This document shows, in pieces, positions 60,350 to 64,000 of a stretch of 64,000 nucleotides of DNA; the stretch's first letter is position 1; each line of letters opens with the position of its first letter. The DNA is from Solibacillus isronensis (GTDB taxonomy: Bacteria > Bacillota > Bacilli > Bacillales_A > Planococcaceae): positions 2,108,001 through 2,172,000 of the forward strand of contig NZ_FVZN01000014.1 in NCBI RefSeq assembly GCF_900168685.1, in the 5' to 3' direction. Below the pieces are notes generated by a model that saw nothing but the letters and a program-made list of their open reading frames with translations, ran no database searches and was not told the origin of the DNA. A program made the position numbers and the translations under genes.

Positions 60350-62065
60350 TTACTTTTCTTTATTTTTCGCAATAAATGCTTCGAATTTATCTTTTGACCA
60401 CGTGTTAACGATCAGGTCTTTTTTCAGCCATGCTTTTTGTGCGTATTTGACACCGATGTCCATAAAGCGCAGTTGGTCAATAGCATGGGCGTCTGTATTG
60501 ATGGCGATTGGTACATTTTTCTCCATTGCCAGCATTAAATATTCGATGCTTAAGTCCAGGCGGTACGGATTAGCATTGAGTTCCAATATTTTACCATGTT
60601 CTGCAGCCCATTCGATCAATAACGGTACGTCCGGGTCATAGCCTCCGCGCTGCCCGACGATACGGCCTGTCGGGTGAGCAATCATATGGACGTACGGATT
60701 TTCTACCGCTGTTTTTAAGCGCGCCATAATTTTGTCCTGCGATTGTGTAAAACTTGAATGAATCGATGCGATAACAAAATCCAGTTCTTTTAAAACATCA
60801 TCACCAAAGTCTAATGTTCCATCCGGCAGAATATCCATTTCCGTACCTCTGTACAGTCGGAAATTTGGATTTGCTTCGTTAAATGCATAAATATCAAGCT
60901 TTTGCTGCTCAAGTCGTTCAGGTGTTAATCCATTCGCCACTTTTAAATATTGAGAGTGATCGGTAATTACTGCATGAGAATATCCGATATCCATTAAAGC
61001 TTGCCCCATCTCGCTAACTGAATGCGCGCCATCTGACCAAGTTGTATGCATATGAAGATCCGCTACGATATCTTCCAGCTTCACTAATCCGCTTAGCTCG
61101 TCCAAACGATCCAGCTCTTTCCCGCTTTCACGCACAGTCGGCGGAATAAAAGGTAAGTTAAAATGCGCAAAAAACGCTTCTTCCGACTCAAATGTTACGA
61201 CAGTGCCGTCTTCTTGCTCGACACCATATTCACTAATTTTTTTACCCATTGATTTTGCAAGCTGACGCATGCGTACATTGTGGTCTTTCGAGCCAGTGAA
61301 ATGATGAAGTGCTGTTGCAAATTCTTCCCGCGTCACTAAACGGAAATCTACACTTACCGGTTCTTCACGGTCCAATATTACGGACACTTTTGTATCCCCT
61401 GCCGCAACGGTTTCCAATATTGCAAGGCGCGTTAAAATCGCTTCACGTACAACTTCATACTCCTTTGTTGCTACAATAAAATCAACGTCTTTACTCGTTT
61501 CCGCAACGCGTCGGAAGCTCCCTGCAACCGAGAACAGCTCTACTTCAGGCAGACTTGCTAAAAGCTCGTTAATTTCCAATACAACAGGCTCCAGCTGCCA
61601 AATAGGTAATCGTTCAGCACGGGAACCAAAAGTTTCAAGTTCTTTTAAAATTTTTTCCTCTGTTTTTGCCGCAAACCCCGCAAGCCCTCTTACTTGACCT
61701 GCCTCACAAGCTGCCTTTAATGTGGCTGCATCAACTATGTTAAGTTCCTGATACAATTTAGCAAGCTTTTTACCACCTAAACCCGGTAGTTTCATCAACG
61801 GAACAAGCCCTTTTGGTACGACTGCCTCCAGCTCTTTCAATACAGTCGATTCCCCGATTTCCATCAGCTCTGTAATTACCGAAGCCGTTCCTTTTCCGAT
61901 TCCTTTAATTGCTGTAATATCATCGATTTCGCTTAGGCTTCGCTCATCTGCCTCGAGTGCCGCTGCCGCTTTTCGGAAGGCGGATACTTTAAACGGATTT
62001 TCTGCCTGCAGCTCCATATATAAAGCTATTTTTTCTAATGTACGAATAATAATTTTTTTGTTCAT
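60350..62065 (-). CDS. polX: DNA polymerase/3'-5' exonuclease PolX
   Basis: A family X polymerase with a C-terminal PHP nuclease, involved in base excision repair. The 571-residue protein shows the HhH part (AIKGIGKGTASVITELM, LMKLPGLGGKKLAKLYQ), the nucleotidyl transferase motif VAGSFRRVAETSKDVDFIVAT and the PHP domain with DLHMHTTWSDGAH, MDILPDGTLD, IASIHSSF, HPTGRIVGQRGG and INTDAH. Two adjacent ATGs (62065 and 62068) follow AAAGGAG; the second is chosen. An intrinsic terminator and a structured RNA lie directly upstream, between cvpA and this gene. Confidence 0.95.
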   Translation of the reverse strand: MNKKIIIRTLEKIALYMELQAENPFKVSAFRKAAAALEADERSLSEIDDITAIKGIGKGTASVITELMEIGESTVLKELEAVVPKGLVPLMKLPGLGGKKLAKLYQELNIVDAATLKAACEAGQVRGLAGFAAKTEEKILKELETFGSRAERLPIWQLEPVVLEINELLASLPEVELFSVAGSFRRVAETSKDVDFIVATKEYEVVREAILTRLAILETVAAGDTKVSVILDREEPVSVDFRLVTREEFATALHHFTGSKDHNVRMRQLAKSMGKKISEYGVEQEDGTVVTFESEEAFFAHFNLPFIPPTVRESGKELDRLDELSGLVKLEDIVADLHMHTTWSDGAHSVSEMGQALMDIGYSHAVITDHSQYLKVANGLTPERLEQQKLDIYAFNEANPNFRLYRGTEMDILPDGTLDFGDDVLKELDFVIASIHSSFTQSQDKIMARLKTAVENPYVHMIAHPTGRIVGQRGGYDPDVPLLIEWAAEHGKILELNANPYRLDLSIEYLMLAMEKNVPIAINTDAHAIDQLRFMDIGVKYAQKAWLKKDLIVNTWSKDKFEAFIAKNKEK

Positions 62066-62080
62066 CATTATCTCTCCTTT

Positions 62081-62111
62081 AAAAAAGCTCCTCCCGAAAA
62101 TCGAGAGAAGC
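62081..62111 (-). terminator. Intrinsic terminator immediately upstream of polX
   Basis: An 11-bp stem, GCTTCTCTCGA with TCGGGAGGAGC (two T-G) and a 3-nt loop, is followed by TTTTTT on the minus strand. The T run abuts the polX ribosome site AAAGGAG. This is the position of a riboswitch or attenuator expression platform rather than an ordinary gene end. Confidence 0.85.
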
Positions 62112-62118
62112 ATTCGCA

Positions 62119-62268
62119 TGATTTTCAAATCAATTACGCCTCGGCATAATGGTGTCCTGAACCGGCTAAAGATCCACGGTGTGCGGATAAGTCAGCTGTA
62201 TTAGCATAATGCGATGCTTTTAGGTTGACTTCTTTCTTTAGTAACTCCTTTTCTGAATTTAGGACACC
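62119..62268 (-). ncRNA. Structured leader RNA between cvpA and polX, unknown class
   Basis: On the minus strand an 8-bp closing stem P1, GGTGTCCT (62261-62268) with AGGACACC (62151-62158), encloses a 7-bp P2 (CTAAAGA with TCTTTAG), which leads to a three-way junction. One arm is AAGTCA/TGACTT (62226-62231 with 62189-62194) with an inner hairpin AGCAT/ATGCT; the other is the hairpin ATCCGC/GTGGAT. Two small hairpins (62133-62150 and about 62119-62130) follow, then the terminator. The layout resembles a riboswitch or protein-binding attenuator. I see no T-box, TPP, SAM, FMN, lysine, purine or glycine signature. Confidence 0.6.
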
Positions 62269-62280
62269 CGCTGAAATAAG

Positions 62281-62829
62281 TTAATTTTTTTGGATATACC
62301 ACCAATTTTGGAACATGCTCGTAATAAGCGGGGTATGCTCAAGTATGAGTCCTGCCAAAATTGAGCTGTCGATGAATGTTTGAATCGATTCCACCGGCAG
62401 TAATGCCACAACATACAGTCCAATAAATAGTACAAGATACATTTCAATAAATCCAAGAACTGCACCTAATACATAGTTTAATGAACTCAATACAGGTAAA
62501 TACGTTAAAAAATCAAACATAGACCCGACAATTTGGAGGGCAATCTTTACTGCAAAGAAAATAATGGCAAACGCAAAGACGCGATAAAATGTACGGTCAA
62601 CATCGAGTGAATCCAGAACGAGCGTCATTGTTGAACCTTCTGTAAAGCCAGGATACGGAATCCATAAAACAAATTTTTCTGCTAGCGGCTTATAATAAAT
62701 AATCGCTACAATGAGGGCAACAATAAAACTTCCGATATTAATAAGCTGAACAACGAACCCTCGTTTCGCTCCAACTATAAGACTAATGATAAAGACTGCG
62801 AGAATGATTAAATCCAACATGTATGTCAA
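62281..62829 (-). CDS. yshB: CvpA-family membrane protein (YshB)
   Basis: A 182-residue protein with four transmembrane segments (about residues 3-18, 25-45, 80-105 and 120-150) and the typical start [22 protein letters not shown]. The family is named for colicin V production; its function in Bacilli is not established. It overlaps zapA by 4 bp (ATGA). The frame after the stop stays open for about 48 codons, but that region is better explained as structured RNA. Confidence 0.92.
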   Translation of the reverse strand: MTYMLDLIILAVFIISLIVGAKRGFVVQLINIGSFIVALIVAIIYYKPLAEKFVLWIPYPGFTEGSTMTLVLDSLDVDRTFYRVFAFAIIFFAVKIALQIVGSMFDFLTYLPVLSSLNYVLGAVLGFIEMYLVLFIGLYVVALLPVESIQTFIDSSILAGLILEHTPLITSMFQNWWYIQKN

Positions 62830-63086
62830 CCCTTCAAATGTTTCAATTGTATTTCTAGTTTTTCAAATTGTTCTTTTAATAATAGATAGTCGTGCACAGA
62901 ATTAACGGCTGTTAATACAGCTAGCTTCGCTGTATCTAAAGATGGATTATGGGCACTGATTTCCCGCATTTTGTCGTCCACTAATGAAGCAACAAGACGC
63001 ATATGGACCGATGATTCTGTTCCTACCATTTTATATGTATTACCATATATTTCTACGGAAATGCGATTCTTTTCTTGCTCAGCCAA
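62826..63086 (-). CDS. zapA: Cell division protein ZapA
   Basis: It promotes FtsZ ring assembly. The 86-residue protein starts (TTG)[19 protein letters not shown], with [19 protein letters not shown] and a C-terminal coiled coil ([19 protein letters not shown]). TTG at 63084-63086 follows GGAGGG; the open frame extends 27 codons upstream, but that part does not fit the family. It is divergent from rnhC and is followed by cvpA with an ATGA overlap, as in B. subtilis. Confidence 0.92.
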   Translation of the reverse strand: MAEQEKNRISVEIYGNTYKMVGTESSVHMRLVASLVDDKMREISAHNPSLDTAKLAVLTAVNSVHDYLLLKEQFEKLEIQLKHLKG

Positions 63087-63348
63087 AATAATCCCTCCAG
63101 AAAAAATAAGTGAACAGTAACGAATAAACTTTTTTCGTTTTTTGCCCAATAAAAAGATTGAAAGCAAACCTGATTGATTCTATTATATAACGATGCCATT
63201 TTCCTATTGTACATCATAACATTTCCAATTTCACTATCGCAACACCATGTCCCGAATGTTCCTGTGAAAGAAGCATACATATGTAAGTTCCCCTTTTTTA
63301 TTCAAAAAGCTATACTCATAGTAATACATTGTTTTGAAAGGATCGATT

Positions 63349-64000
63349 ATGACAAATATCGTTTTACTTTGCAGTGCTGAACAACAGCAATCAATTCAAC
63401 ATTTCTATAAAGACGCTCTCATTGAACGAAAGGCTCCTGGCGTTATTTTTGCGGTAAAACTTGCCGATACGGCCATCACTGCATATAAATCTGGAAAAGT
63501 AATGTTTCAAGGGGCTGGTGCAGAACGTGAAGCAGCACGCTGGGGGCAAGCAGGTGCTCCAACGGCTAGAATTGCCTCCACGAAAGGTGATACACTCCCA
63601 GACAATTTTGCAACATTATCCGTTTTAGGTTCAGATGAAACCGGAACAGGCGATTACTTTGGCCCTGTAACTGTTGCTGCTGTCTATGTTCCCGCAGATA
63701 AAATAGCGCTCGTCCAGGAACTTGGTGTGAAGGATTCGAAACAGTTGACTGATGATTATATGCGTCAAATTGCTCCAGATCTAATGAAGGTTTGTGTTCA
63801 CAGTATCTTGACGCTGCGCAATGATAAATACAATGCAATTCAGGCACGCGGGTACTCGCAGGGGAAAATAAAAGCGTTGCTGCACAATCAGGCATTAAAG
63901 CATGTATTGACAAAAATAGCACCGGAAACCCCGCAATATATTTTAATCGACCAATTTGCAGAGCGCGGAATTTACTATAATCACATTAAGAATGAAAAAG
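63349..64000 (+). CDS. rnhC: Ribonuclease HIII, 3' end beyond the window
   Basis: It degrades RNA in RNA-DNA hybrids. About 217 residues are visible: an N-terminal TBP-like substrate-binding domain (residues about 1-80, MTNIVLLCSAEQQQSIQ...) and then the RNase H fold with SVLGSDETGTGDYFGPV (the catalytic acidic residues, GSDE typical of HIII), ELGVKDSKQLTDD and YILIDQF. The start follows GAAAGGATC. It is divergent from zapA exactly as in B. subtilis. Confidence 0.95.
   Translation, partial: MTNIVLLCSAEQQQSIQHFYKDALIERKAPGVIFAVKLADTAITAYKSGKVMFQGAGAEREAARWGQAGAPTARIASTKGDTLPDNFATLSVLGSDETGTGDYFGPVTVAAVYVPADKIALVQELGVKDSKQLTDDYMRQIAPDLMKVCVHSILTLRNDKYNAIQARGYSQGKIKALLHNQALKHVLTKIAPETPQYILIDQFAERGIYYNHIKNEK

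Noticed and set aside
62133-62268. T-box leader for polX
   Set aside because: There is no T-box sequence (UGGNACCGCG type), no specifier-loop architecture, and polX is not an aminoacyl-tRNA synthetase or amino acid gene.
62133-62280. Open frame of about 48 codons directly after the cvpA stop, in the same frame (a C-terminal extension by readthrough or a broken gene)
   Set aside because: It has no start codon or ribosome site, CvpA is already of family length, and the sequence is better explained by nested RNA pairings ending in a terminator.
1-64000. CRISPR array, prophage or integrated element with attachment sites
   Set aside because: No regularly spaced direct repeats, integrase, capsid or terminase genes were seen. 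The single IS200-like element is the only mobile element with support.

Overview
This window looks like chromosome of a spore-forming, AT-rich member of the Bacillales, most likely Planococcaceae close to Solibacillus or Lysinibacillus. The evidence is a Bacillus-type gene order in the right half, germination and sporulation genes (SleL/YaaH-like, CwlJ, GerE), a LysM plus M14 endopeptidase of the type known from Lysinibacillus sphaericus, and an S-layer-homology protein at the left edge. The genus is an inference from gene content. Most genes lie on the minus strand.

Left part (1-14 kb): the truncated N-terminus of an SLH-domain exported protein; a thiamin salvage operon tenA-thiM-thiD-thiE behind two tandem TPP riboswitches, each with its own terminator; a nitronate monooxygenase; then a spore-associated cluster with a LysM/GH18 lytic enzyme (apparently starting at ATT), CwlJ, several very small hydrophilic genes missed by length cut-offs, and the LysM/M14 peptidase. 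A few unassigned genes and a YkvI-type transporter follow.

Middle part (13.5-38 kb): a SIMPL protein, then sulfate/sulfite assimilation with siroheme synthesis (cobA-sirB-yezD-cysJ-cysI-sirC), an ABC importer of the sulfonate/taurine type downstream of an arylsulfotransferase-family protein, and, 10 kb further on, a second importer of that type with an LLM flavin monooxygenase. Together they suggest organosulfur scavenging feeding sulfite reductase. Between them lie a membrane M50 peptidase with a PqqD-like N-terminus, an HD-GYP protein, an aldehyde dehydrogenase, a nitrilase-family hydrolase with two GNAT proteins, and a compact IS200-like element with a lone Y1 transposase.

Right part (38-64 kb): a HEPN-like orphan gene, then a tRNA-Arg(UCU) gene interrupted in the anticodon by a 259-nt group I intron. 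After this comes a block colinear with B. subtilis: ysnB-rdgB-rph-(no gerM)-racE-ysmB-gerE-ysmA-sdhBAC / yslB / lysC with lysine riboswitch-uvrC-trxA-etfA-etfB-fadB-fadR-lcfA-yshE-mutS2-polX-cvpA-zapA / rnhC (truncated). FadR-type operators are visible in front of fadR and also in front of the ysmA thioesterase gene.

The two observations I rate highest are the group I intron in tRNA-Arg(UCU), and a highly structured RNA of about 120 nt plus a terminator between cvpA and polX that I cannot match to a known riboswitch class.
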